A stretch of 64,000 nucleotides of DNA from positions 15,783,632 to 15,847,631 of the forward strand of contig CM044867.1 of assembly GCA_024500155.1 (NCBI GenBank). The letters run 5' to 3'. The notes under the pieces were generated by a model. The model searched no databases. It saw nothing but the letters and a program-made list of their open reading frames with translations, and was not told the origin of the DNA. The translations under genes and the position numbers were made by a program. Source of the stretch: Chenopodium formosanum (Eukaryota; Streptophyta; Magnoliopsida; Caryophyllales; Amaranthaceae). Below are positions 1-10,725 of this stretch, piece by piece; position 1 is the stretch's first letter; each line of letters begins with the position of its first letter.

Positions 1-659
1 AATCTGAATCATTGATAAAAACTTTCAAATCTCTTTGAAAGTTTTTTAAATCTTGCTTACTACATCCTACATCCGTAAAATTACCTACTTGCTCCTTTAT
101 TAATCGATGTGCTTTACTAGCTTCAATATTAGCTCGAGTATATGACTTAAACAAGCACCTATGTACACTTGGTACTTCTCTATTTGACTTCAACATGTGA
201 CGCTTGCTAGGAGTAGCAAGGACATGAGTGTGCCCTTCATAAAATTTATAAATTTCATAATTTCCTCCGATATTTTTTTCTAAATCCCACCCAGGCATTA
301 CACCCTTCCCTGGTCAATTTTCTCTTTCTCACTCTTTTCTTCCCGTTCGTTGATGGTACTTTGAAACCTTCTTTATAGCAAACGAACTTCTTATATTTGT
401 TCTCACCATTTTCTCCCTTTTTATTAGATGACTTACGGACACTAAAACCAACATGATGAGCATAGTTTTTATAGAATTTCTCACCTTCCTGTAAACTTTC
501 AAACTCCATGCCTATTTTTGGTTTAAATTCATCTTCACATATAGGCCATGGCACCCACTCCTTGACAATTTCCATATGTTTTTCTCCTTTATGAGGTGTG
601 GAATGCTCAATTCCTACAGGTCTATTCCCATATTCTTCACCATTCATGTAAGAATCCAT
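1..659 (-). pseudogene. FAR1/FHY3-family (FRS) protein fragment, frameshifted
   Basis: The reading frame starting at 659 encodes the N-terminal FAR1 DNA-binding domain of the FAR1-RELATED SEQUENCE family, plant transcription factors derived from Mutator-like transposases. Visible motifs are GMEFESLQEGEKFYKNYA, VGFSVRKSS and REGCNAWVGFRKK. The frame then hits a stop at 255. In another frame the domain continues with the zinc-ligand segment FYEGHTHVLATPSKRHML and runs off the left edge of the window. The break falls at the A-run (T-run at 272-279 on the plus strand) and looks like a one-base insertion. I infer a pseudogene, or a sequencing slip in the homopolymer. Only about 215 codons are in the window, so whether the MULE and SWIM domains follow cannot be seen. 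Confidence 0.8.
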
Positions 660-1633
660 ATTAAAATCTGGAAAGAAGGCATGTGTAACATATTTTTAAC
701 TTAAAGAATTAAATCAAATAAAAAGACATAAATAAAACATTAAAAAATGAGAACTTGTTCCTAAAACTCTACATTATTATACTGTTATTAAAAGTTGGAC
801 CACTTTACAATTGTGCATGTCTAATCATTTAGATTTCTTTAGTAAAATTAGTTCCCATCATAACTTGTATTATAGTACTACTCAAATTTCATTGTATGAG
901 TTCATCAATTATAATTATTTGAATTGAACAATCGCTGAAATTCCATTTGTAAAAATTAATATTGCATAACAAAATTAAAAATTCAAACCTGAAGTGAAGT
1001 CATTTCCGTGTAGTACGGTTGAATTATTCATCATACGCTCATCAAAAAACATGGAACAAGGAAGAAGCAGGATGAATTCAAGAGGAGAGAGAAAAAGGAA
1101 AGGGAAAGGGGCTGATTTTATTTGCTTTTTATATTGGGTCATTTTGAGTCATTAAATAAAACCCTTTAATCTGAACCAATCATTATAATCTGATGGATAA
1201 GATCAAAAGTTCCTACTCTGAACCATTCATTCTAAACGAACGGTGCCGATGATTTGGGGGTGATGGGCTGGATTGTGGTGGTGGGATGGGTAGTTGGGGT
1301 TAATTTTTTGATTAAGTTTTTCTTTATATTAATTAATTTCTAATAACTACTTAATTAAGTTCATATTATTTTATTTTTCGATTTTTTATTTTTGTTCTAA
1401 ATGTTAGACCAATTAGAACATAACACTTATCAATATATACCTGATATTTACCTACAAATATGTTAAGGTCTATTTTGAGAAGATACACCTATAAGGTGGA
1501 ATTATTTTCAGATTTTTAAAAGGTGAGACTGTTTTGATAAGACCAACAAAAGGTGGGATTATTGTTGTAAATTTTTCCTTTATTCAGTAGGTATATTATT
1601 ACAAAATTTTCCCATCAACCCCGTTTAGCTAAT
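660..1633. other. AT-rich region, no gene seen
   Basis: This lies upstream of the FAR1-like fragment. I see no ORF of note. It would hold the promoter or 5' UTR of that gene if it were once active. A purine-rich stretch at 1068-1110 could be transcribed leader, but nothing fixes this. Confidence 0.4.
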
Positions 1634-1635
1634 TA

Positions 1636-1853
1636 CTCCCTCCGTTTTTTGTTTGTACACACTTTGACCGACACAAGCCTCGAGACGTAACTTGATGCAT
1701 GAGAGAGAAAATGATAAATTAAAGTGAGTGGGGTTTAAAGTAAAAGAGAGAAATAATAAAATATAGTGTAAAGTTACTAAATATGGAAGTGTGTCAAACA
1801 AAAAAAAACGGATGGATTTGGAAAGTGTGTCAAACAAAAAAAAACGGAGGGAG
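1636..1853. mobile_element. Stowaway-type MITE
   Basis: The ends are CTCCCTCCGTTTTTTG at 1636 and its inverted counterpart ending ACGGAGGGAG at 1853. Both sides are flanked by TA (1634-1635 and 1854-1855). This is the signature of Stowaway (Tc1/mariner-derived) MITEs. The element is about 218 bp and has no coding capacity. The 3' end is partly duplicated: GTGTGTCAAAC followed by an A-run and ACGGA occurs twice, near 1790 and near 1826. Confidence 0.9.
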
Positions 1854-1855
1854 TA

Positions 1856-2483
1856 CTAGGGAAGGTCCCTTCTTCTAGCTAGCAATGCTAGATTATGGAA
1901 TCCTTCCACTTTAGGTTTACAAACAGAATAGAAAAGCAATAACATAAACTCCATAGGTGATAGATTGACTCGAAACATGGTGGTACAACCTTCTTCCTTT
2001 CTGTAGAGAGAGCAAACTAGACCTCACAGAAGCAACTGGATCTGACAAAGACGGAGGACATGATGATCTTTGGTAGTCCTTGGAATTGGATTGCCTAGCG
2101 AACTTGGGCGGACTTGCTAGTTCGCTTTTCAATGAATCCCAGTGGGATCCTTGAATGAGATAGTGGGTCACTATATGTCGTGACACCTCTGTGGAAGATA
2201 AAGCTCGGCCCAACACTATCATTTGCATTGATTGGGGATATTCCGTCTAGATAAGGTTTTTGAAGGTGGTGACCACTGGTGCCACCGAAATTTCAGGGAC
2301 AGAGCACCTTTGGTGTGCTTCATTTATGTCCCCCTCAGTAACTTCATCCTCATTCATCATCTTCAAGAAGGATAGGTTGCAAAAGCACCTACTACCTTCA
2401 ACACCAGTAAATTGTAACGCCACAAAGACACAATCCACAAGAAATAAACTAATTAACCAAACTGGTACTAAGACTAAAACCCA
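1856..2483. other. Unassigned stretch without a convincing gene
   Basis: Short open frames occur on both strands but none shows a recognisable domain, splice pattern or codon bias. It may be decayed transposon sequence. Confidence 0.35.
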
Positions 2484-2690
2484 AACCCCACGCCCACATA
2501 CACCCGGAACCCGACCCCAAAACCGAACCCCACACCCACAAAAAACCCAAACCCGGCCCCGAACCCCACACCCACAAACACCCTGACCCTAACCCCAAAA
2601 CAGAACCCCACGCCCACCAACACCCTGACCCCAACCCCGACTAAGAACCCCACGCCCACATCCACCCCGACCCCGACCCTAACCCCAGAA
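2484..2690. repeat. 42-bp C-rich minisatellite, five units
   Basis: Units begin at 2484, 2526, 2562, 2604 and 2646, each opening with AACCCCAC(A/G)CCCAC. Four are about 42 bp and the second is 36 bp. The plus strand is almost free of G apart from CG pairs, so one strand is strongly C-rich. The long glycine- and valine-rich frames on the minus strand come from the repeat and are not evidence of a gene. Confidence 0.85.
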
Positions 2691-3900
2691 CTAGGACCGA
2701 GACAGACTTAGGCCCCAAAACGGACCCCAACCTATAAAACCCAAAAGAAAAGAAAAAAGGAAGAAGAAGACCAAACCCGGGAGAACCTAACGTGGCCGCC
2801 GGAGACACCGACCCACCCCAAGCCACCGCACCTAACGGAGGAGGACCCATAGCGGACCCAAAACTAGATCTAGACAACAAAGAAAAACCAGAGGAGCGCT
2901 ACAACCTCTACGACCAGTGGCAGATCCAAAAATTTAAAAATGGGGGTCCAAAATATACAAACTTACAAAAGACATAATGTCAAACTGTAAAAGATACATC
3001 ATCGACAAAATTGTATTCATTAGTAGTTTTTTTTTGGACATAAGTTCAATGTTCATTAGTAATTTAGTATAAACCAAATACATTTTTACGAGAAAACAAA
3101 GTCAAGCTTAATTAAAAAATATTACAAGTGTAAAAAACAACTAACTTAAAAAAAAAAAAAAAAAAAAAAAAAAATTCATAAACTAATCCAAACAAAATTT
3201 TCAAAAACTAATCCAAATTTTCTAGCAGTCACTCTTAATCAAATTATCAATGTAAAAAAGCCACAAATAATTACCTAAGAACATTTTTCTTAACTAGTTG
3301 TGACACCGCGCGCAATATATTGTGGTCGGTTTTTTGGGGACGAGGCTAACGAGTGATGATTTTTATTTGAGGTGGTTTGTTAGAAAGAACAACCTGAGAT
3401 TTTGTTTTAACAAGGCTATTTTCCGTCAATCATGAGCAAGCAATTTTTCCTTACACTAACAACTAAATGACTTGAATTAATCAATTCAATAAACTCAAAT
3501 CCATGTAATCCTAAAAAGGTAAAGAAAATGTACTCCGTAAAGACAGAGTAGGAATTAAATGCATTATGAATTTATAATTGATTTTTTTCTTCTAAAAATT
3601 AAAGCATTTAAAATTACGAATAATTGAAATCAGATGTTGATGCTACAAAAGGATACAAAAGGAAAAATAATAATAGCTTATGAATTTATACTATTTTTTT
3701 TAAAAAAGTAAGGCATTTAAAATTACGAAGAAATGAAATCAGATGTTGATGTTACAAAAGGATAAAATTTCCTTGAAATTGCCATCTACAATCCATATTA
3801 GTCACAAATTTAGCAATGTGCAAAACATCTGGCTTGGTTTTATTTTTTCAAATTTTTATTGGTTCATAAGATATTTTTTTTTCCAGTCATTTTAGTTTTG
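2691..3900. other. Repeat-derived, AT-rich region without genes
   Basis: A short GC-richer stretch (2780-2960) follows the minisatellite and ends in AT-rich DNA with a poly(A) run near 3149-3173. No ORF here has a recognisable domain. Two stretches near 3600-3640 and 3710-3760 share the phrase AAATCAGATGTTGATG, which suggests a diverged local duplication. Confidence 0.4.
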
Positions 3901-4500
3901 TTTTTTTTTTTTTGACGGAAAATAGCAAATATAATTGAGGAGAAAGTTGGTAAACATCAGTCATTACAGCATCATGGACCTCAGGGGGATATTCCTCCAA
4001 CCAAACTCTAGGATTATCATAAGCTCTACTAATTTTAGCTAAAATATGGGCTACCTGATTTCCATTTCTTTTAAAAAAAGCATAGGAAATATACTGACAA
4101 GAATAGCCTAGCTGTATAATATCTTTGATGATCATGCCAAAATCAGTTGAGGCTGCAGCTCCCTTCTTTACCTTGTGATATAAAGTGAGATTATCCGTTT
4201 CCAAGTAAACCTTTGAGCAGCCTGATTCCATTGCAATTATCAACGCGTGTCTCATTGCCATAACCTCAGCTACATCAACAGCAAAACCCCCTACCACAGA
4301 ACAGCAGGTAGCAGCAACATCACCACCCACAAAATCTCGCATTACACCTCCCAAACCAACACACTTGTTGTCAAAAGGAGCTGCATCAGAGTTAATCTTT
4401 ATAACTCCCTCAGACGGAGCTTTCCAACTGCATTCAAGACCTTCAAAGACCTTCCAACTATGAGTAGAAATAGCAGATAGTACATAAAAATTTACTAAAT
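3901..4500 (-). mobile_element. 5'-truncated LINE tail with RNase H domain
   Basis: The minus-strand frame ending at 3887 carries a plant non-LTR RNase H domain (RVT_3 type): WKAPSEGVIKINSDAA, the glutamate helix AEVMAMRHAL, YLETDN, and RNGNQVAHILAK near the end. The frame then runs through a poly(A) tail (T-run 3901-3913), the 3' hallmark of an L1-type LINE. No reverse transcriptase or endonuclease precedes it, so this is a 5'-truncated insertion. The 5' boundary near 4500 is approximate. The usual last aspartate is not obvious (AHILAK), so it may be inactive. A host gene with an RVT_3 domain is a less likely alternative because of the poly(A). Confidence 0.7.
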
Positions 4501-4528
4501 TTACAGTCAGTGGTTTAATCAGTCTCAC

Positions 4529-4941
4529 TTTCTTCTGTGTCGCTCCTGTCAATTTCACACAGTGAAGACCATAGAACCTGGTTACTAATGTGTATTCAAA
4601 AGTGCGAACATGGTTATAATAAGCCCGAAGCATCCTAAGTAGAACCTGGATAAGGATCAAAATATGTTAAAACAGGCCTAATTAGCCTATCTGCACAAAT
4701 AGCAGATGCACCAGGCACCAGGCCAAATGGTGGCCGCAGAGAAGATTTTAACTAATATGAAGCAGAGAAGCTCACCTTTACTTCAGACTTCTTCATCGTC
4801 TTGATCATATACTTGTCATCATGGGTTAACTAAAAGAAGCTTCCACTTTTTCCCGGAGATGACAGTTCTCGAAGAGCATCATTGCCACATATAGATAACA
4901 TATAATCGGCTGCATCTACTTTAAACAATGTCCTTAGGAAC
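4529..4941 (-). pseudogene. Two exons of a phosphatidylinositol-4-phosphate 5-kinase (PIP5K)
   Basis: Exon A (4941-4776) encodes LFKVDAADYML, ICGNDALRELSSPGKSG and KYMIKTMKKSEVK. Exon B (4645-4529) encodes VLLRMLRAYYNHV and GLHCVKLTGATQKK. Together they match the start of the type I/II PIP kinase catalytic domain in plant PIP5Ks, including the glycine-rich SSPGKSGSFF loop that binds ATP and the IKT lysine. Splice sites flank both exons (acceptor before 4941, donor GTGAGC at 4775, acceptor before 4645, donor GTGAGA at 4528), so this is genomic and not a processed copy. A TAG replaces the tyrosine codon after SGSFF, so the fragment cannot encode the kinase. No further PIP5K exons are visible on either side. 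A captured or deleted gene relic is the likely origin. Confidence 0.85.
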
Positions 4942-7900
4942 CTGAACAGATGATTAAAAATTAGGATTACAATTGATTAGTAATTTAAACTTCATATATC
5001 TATAATTATCACTTGTTAATAATGACATTCAAGTTTCTTCCCAAATTTAAACCAATACAGCAGAAAAGTAGTAGTTTTGTAGATGATAACAAAGTTATAC
5101 AGACAAATAAGATTTCCTTAAAACAGAAATTGATCAGCTAAGGCTATCAGAGGTTCCTAAGTGTTGTTCATTAACCATGCCAGCCAGTCAGCCGACCATC
5201 ATGCCCACTCCACAAAATTTTCACCTTGAAAAACCTCCACATTCAATCTCAGAGGAGAAAGATATCAAGCCATATTCACCTCATTACACATTAAGCAGCA
5301 TATGTTTCGTGGATTCCTGCACCGCCCCACACATAGGGCATATCGGATCAACGTAGATAACTTTACATATAACTTTTTTACTTAGAAACTACGTAGATAT
5401 ACCACCCGAATATGACTGATGCTTATTCAAAACAGCTTAACCTGATTTTTTACTGTTAAATATGACTGGGCCAAAATAATATAGAATGGGGCATAGAACA
5501 GTCAGCTCGTTTTGATAAATGCAGATTATCAGCAGTAAAATGGCAAAAGTAGAATTCATAATGTATAAATCAGACAAGATGCTATTATTAGCTAAGGATG
5601 TGCCAGTTGAGAATAGAAAGATTATGCAACAACAATATAGACTTAGCTGAGACACTCGATTAATTTTTATCAGAACAACAACAGGCTGCAAAGCAGCAGG
5701 CCGCTGCACATCAGCAGCTGCAGGCTGCACAACAGCAGGTAATAATACAACACCAGGAAAGCAGCCGTAGACAACCTTCAATGCAGCAGCTGCAGCTCAC
5801 AACGGACAGCAAAACACGAGCATTCATGTCAGCAGTAACAAGCTCTTTTTTATTATTGTTAAATTTGCAGAAGATGGCAATTTTAAAAAAATATATATAT
5901 TAATATGATCTGCATATAATCTTGGAATTTCGCATACAAAATCATAAATTCCAAACAGTTGTTTTGTTTCTTCAGAGTTCAAATAGTACACACATCTCTA
6001 CATAGGCATTGCTTAGAGAGCATGACTATCGAATTCATGTATCACTGCCTTATGGCTTATGCTACTTAAATTGATAGAAATCTCGAGCTAGAGTATCCCA
6101 AATTGAGAGCGAATTTCATCAGATTTCCCAGTATCTCATTGGCACATAAGAGCAAAAAACCACAACCTTCTTTATATAAAATCATGGTAAATAAGAACTG
6201 CACCCTATAATCACACTATAACCTGGACATTTACTAATACAAAAGCAGAACAAAAGTCACTTAAGCAATCACAAAAACAATTTTACTAAAGTTAGAGGCT
6301 AAGAAAAAGATGCAAACTCTCACCTTGAATGACTACAATATTTGACATTCAAATGCTTCAAATTCATGTAACATACCTTGAATGACTACAATCTTTGACA
6401 TTCAAGATATATTTCTAACTTGATTTGTTCTTCCATTACAAACCCAGAACTATAATTTTCTACGTTTTATTGCCCAGCAATGACTATATTTGAAAGTTTA
6501 GAATCAAAATAACAACTGGGATATGTAATGACCAAATATGATAATTTTTCTAGAGTGTAGCTGCCGTTTAATGTTATTTTTATTATTATATCATGCCTTT
6601 AATAAAAAATATTTGCTACTCTTGTTTCATTCAAGAGAAAAAAAATATTAAAAAGTTTTGAAAATTTGAAAGAGCGAAAAATTGGATCTCACCTAAATTT
6701 GATCGTATCCTTAGTCCTGGCGAAGAATTCAATTTTACTGCAATTATTCTCTTCCATTACATATATTCAATGATTTCCAAAAGCTCATATAATACTTATC
6801 AATTTATGAATAACAACATACTACCTTCCTAATGAATAGTGCTTGGCAGCTGCATTCGCAATGGTGTCTCTAGTGAAACATTTAGAACAATGAGAAGAGC
6901 CATCAGCAGGGGGTTGATTTTTTACCTCATGTCTAGTCCACTACAGTTGTGTATCTAATTTCTTAAGAGATGATTCCAAATTGTCATTGTGCAAGCACAA
7001 TTGAATCAGATTTAAAGCACAATATTCCAAACTTACATAGCCATAAAACAATTTTATCAAAATCCAGGCAAAAAATGCTTTTCATGCCAATTCAATTCAA
7101 AACTTAGCGCATAAAAGCCATATGCAATTTAATAGGCAAATTTCAAGGAAGTTGAATTGTAAATTCATTCTCTAATTTGTAAGCAAATGAAATTCAAACA
7201 TATAGCTTTTAATTTAAGTAATTTAATACCCATTCCTAATATAAACAGTAAAGAAATTCAAGTTATTCAACTTATAAAGAAAAAAATAAACTCAATTTAC
7301 TTTATAAAATTGCAAACTAAATTCAACCATTACTAACATTAATAGTCAGCTAGCCTCAATTCTTCATCACCTCAACAAAATGAACTTACTTAAAGCTTTA
7401 GCTTTGACAATTCTCGGGCAACCTGTTGAGGGTAGAGCTTGCTCATTCAAAGATCACTCAACGCGGTTGGGGTTAGCCCATGCTGGATAAGCTTTAATTT
7501 TCCCCTGTAATTTAGAAATAAAGATTTACTACAAGCTGTATGTTTAACAGGGTGTATAGATTATAGTTTATAGATACCTATTTGCTTTTACTAAGGGATG
7601 AAAGGTATGCAAAAAAATAGCAGGACTGATAACCAGCTACCCTGCAAGCAAGAGTCAAGCCAATTTCTTCTTGCATATTCACCCATTGGCAGCCTAGAAA
7701 CCTAGGCATAGATTATAGGATAGTTTGCAACAGGAATGTCAAGAAGCAAAGATGAAACACCTCGCAGCTATTCATGACAGAAATTTACAGGCAAGAAGCA
7801 GCCCTCTATGATTCAGATCCTTTGTAACCAAAAAGAATGTGGGATTCACCGCCCTAACTTTCATAGTTTATCTCAGAAAATGTCAATCTCCATACTTGGG

Positions 7901-8759
7901 AAGCTATTATGAACATTGGGGCAGGTCAACCAAGAAGGGCATACCAATTGATATTGATGTAATGCCAAACATGAACAGCCCAAGTCACCAGAGAATACTT
8001 CATATAAAATAAAAGGGTCATAAAAACAGGAGGCCAAATATGAAGATAGGAGTAAAGAACTTGAATTATAATTGAGAATGAGGCAGTTAATCCCGAGGGA
8101 AGTCCAATTGCTCCATTGAAAACTTAGAGACTGACTTAATGAGAGTAAGATGCAAAATCAAGCTACAAGCTTGATACAAGTTTTTTCACATTATAATCAT
8201 GAACACACATTAGTAATCAATCATATGCTTGCAATGAGGAGAATTAATTAAGGAGGTAGTAGGACCCAATTACGTACAAATAAAGGAACAGTTATTTAGC
8301 AGTTTAGCCCTCCCATTTAGTCATAAACTACCCCTAAATGAGGTTACTAACTCTATGCTCAACGCTTCAAGCAACAAGTGACCTCTATTCATCTGCAAAC
8401 TCCATCATTTGAAACCTACTTACCCCTTGAATAATTTCCCTCATTCCAATCACCAAACAAGATCACTGGAAGAAGTAAAGCTATGCTTACAGGCTACAAG
8501 AATGTAAACTACTATTAACATATACCAATTAATTTGGCATCTAGCCTTTATGCCAATATTTGAGGGAGCTCTGGCTGGATAATAATAAAAGTTCCCAAAA
8601 TAAGCATCTATCAAGCTCTTTGTAACTGATGCACAGTGGTCTAGGAGAAAGGTTTCTTTGAGTCGTGTGAGATAAGCTAATTAGCAACTAACACGACAAT
8701 AAATATCTAGAAAAACTACCGAACATATAATATTCACCTGTTAGATACAAAATTAATAT
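4942..8759. other. Long AT-rich region without a supportable gene
   Basis: I read both strands and found no exon with recognisable protein similarity. The CAG-rich patch at 5672-5815 is the only compositional landmark. It may contain introns or flanks of the broken PIP5K gene, or old unrecognisable transposons. Confidence 0.4.
5672..5815. repeat. Degenerate CAG/GCA-rich trinucleotide patch
   Basis: The plus strand is dense in CAGCAG, GCTGCA and CAACAACAG words. In one plus frame it reads as a glutamine/alanine-rich stretch ending at CAGCAG followed by GTAATA, which could be an exon with a donor site. In-frame stops lie just upstream and no domain adjoins it, so I call it a repeat and not an exon. 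Confidence 0.4.
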
Positions 8760-9180
8760 AAAGGGCAGCAAGGGCTGCTTTGTGTGGCTGTTTTTGTGCG
8801 GTGGTGGAGATGGAGCAGGGGCAGCAGGTGGTGGCGGTTTGCTGGTTGTTTCGGTGGTGATTGGAGGTGGAAGGTGCGGCTGGTGGCTGCGGTATTTGGT
8901 GGTGCAAAGGTGTGGTTGTTGCGGGATGTTGGTAGTGTGATTTAAGTGCGTGGCTGCTGCTTGTGTTGGCTGGGAGCAGGGGAGATCGGTGAGTGGTAGT
9001 TGTTGTTGTTGGGGTTGGTGTTTGCGTGGTGATGAGTGTGTGTGTTGTGGGGAAGGTGCTGCCAAGGGAAGTTGCTGCTGTGTGTTGTTGGAGCAGGGGA
9101 GCTTGGAGTGGTGAAGGATAAGAAATGGTGGTGTAGGTTAGGCTAGCAGCAGGAGTTGGCTCAAAGGCAGCAACTTGACT
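8760..9180. repeat. Strand-asymmetric GT/GGTGG-rich (CA-rich) low-complexity tract
   Basis: About 400 bp with the plus strand rich in G and T (GGTGGTGGAG, TTGTTGTTG words) and the minus strand rich in C and A. Two overlapping minus-strand frames stay open only because of this composition and give Pro/Thr/Gln/His-rich peptides. No conserved domain is visible. It may be part of the LTR-like sequence that follows. Confidence 0.5.
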
Positions 9181-9183
9181 TAA

Positions 9184-9507
9184 TTCTCGGACGTTGAACT
9201 CGATCGACCAAGGACCCGAAAACACCTACAACCAAAAAAAACACGAGGAAAGGATCGGGACATAATAAAATAAAAATAAATAAAATAAAAATAAATGAAG
9301 TAAAATAGAATATAAAGTAAATAAAACTAAAATTACGAATTAAGGACTAAAATAATGAAAAACACACATAAAAACTAAACAAAACTCAAAATAAGTTATT
9401 AAAATGGAAAACCAAATAAAACTAAGAAAAATATAGGAAAATAATGAAAGAAAATAGAGAAAAAGAACCTAAATCTTATTCTTTTGAGCGCCATAAATGA
9501 CGCTCAT
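9184..9507 (-). mobile_element. Possible end of an LTR related to element C
   Basis: The right edge reads GAGCGCCATAAATGACGCTCATCA. The LTRs of element C end with the similar GAGTGCCAAAAATGTCACTCATCA (37691 and 43537). Both are preceded by several hundred bases of A-rich, C-poor sequence with a CACCTACAACC-like phrase further in. I infer a remnant LTR of a sister family in the same orientation. No target duplication or left boundary could be found. Confidence 0.4.
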
Positions 9508-10725
9508 CAGAGGTTCACCGCGACGCGGACAGAGGTACCGTGTCAAGGCGTGGAGTGTCGTGCCGCGGCGTTTGTGCTGCTGCGTTCGGCTTCCTTATTG
9601 CGGTTTTTCGAGCTTTTCGAGCTCAATTCTCGACCAAATTCGCTCAAATTTCTTGCTATCTTCCTCATTTTCAATTCTTACAAGGATCCATATAAGTTTC
9701 CTTTTCTTATGTTCTGTAATGACTCAAATGTGATAAACCCGAGGATATGTACCTTCCCACATGAATGGTTAAGAGGATCAAGATTTCAGGTTATGAAGTT
9801 TTAGTATTGTCAGGAAGTCATATTTCGTGATCAGAGCATTCACTAGCAGAAGTTGTGGCCGAGTGCCAATACAGGCCACTCGCTTATATGGTAACAAGGA
9901 AGAGTGAGCCAGATCATTTATATGTTCTGCTACAAAGATTTGAAGTCGAGAAGATAATGAAGCTCACTTGCTGCAGCAATATGGTCTTGCAGACTGATGC
10001 AGCAGCTAGGTTTATCAAGTAACAACCAACGTCTGTTCAATTCTCCGGTTCTCTGAAGACAATCAAGAGTCTTAACTGTCTAAAGACCATGGTAAGGTAG
10101 CCTGTTAAGATCTGATTAGCACTTCATTGTTCGGCATGTATAATTTGTCCATTTTCTTCGTTATAAACATGAAAATCACAACTACTGAGAGTTGCACTGC
10201 AAAAATACTTGAAATGAGGCAAGTGAGCACCAATACAATGTCATATAAACCAATGAAATTATATCAAATGTATGACTAAAATGCTAGCAGAAGCAGAGTA
10301 GCACTAAGAATTTCTCATATAAACCTGTTTTATTAATTTGGGGCAAGATTACAAAATATATTCCAAAATTGATACAGATTATCTCTTATTTGGACCCGTC
10401 TCACTAACGACTCAATACAAAATCATCTAAGGTCATTGCACAAAAAATTAAATTAAAATTACAAAATACATAAGTACTTCTTCACTGGAGAAGTTAAATT
10501 AATTTATTTGCATACATATAAGTACATAATTGGGTTGGGGGCGGGTACATCCATTCCCACCTCCATCACCCATGGCAGGTATGGTATTTCTCCATCCGCA
10601 GCCAGTTACCCACCAAACCTGGACCTATTTTGAGGCGATCTCCTATCTGACCCGCCCCACTTACATCCGACTCTACCTTTTGATATGCAAATTAAATATG
10701 CCTAGGAAGCTGTCTTCTTTCTTTT
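9508..10725. other. GC-rich patch then AT-rich sequence, no gene assigned
   Basis: 9508-9570 is unusually GC-rich with CG palindromes such as CCGCGACGCGG and GCCGCGGC. The rest is AT-rich apart from a short GC-richer stretch near 10540-10670. Two short plus-strand frames cover the GC patch but look compositional. The right end is the 3' flank of the F-box gene. Confidence 0.4.

Noticed and set aside
2449..2880. Glycine-rich protein gene on the minus strand
   Set aside because: The frame is produced by the 42-bp minisatellite; no start context, introns or conserved domain.
8688..9225. Pro/Thr/Gln-rich protein gene
   Set aside because: Two overlapping frames are open at once, typical of low-complexity DNA; no domain seen.
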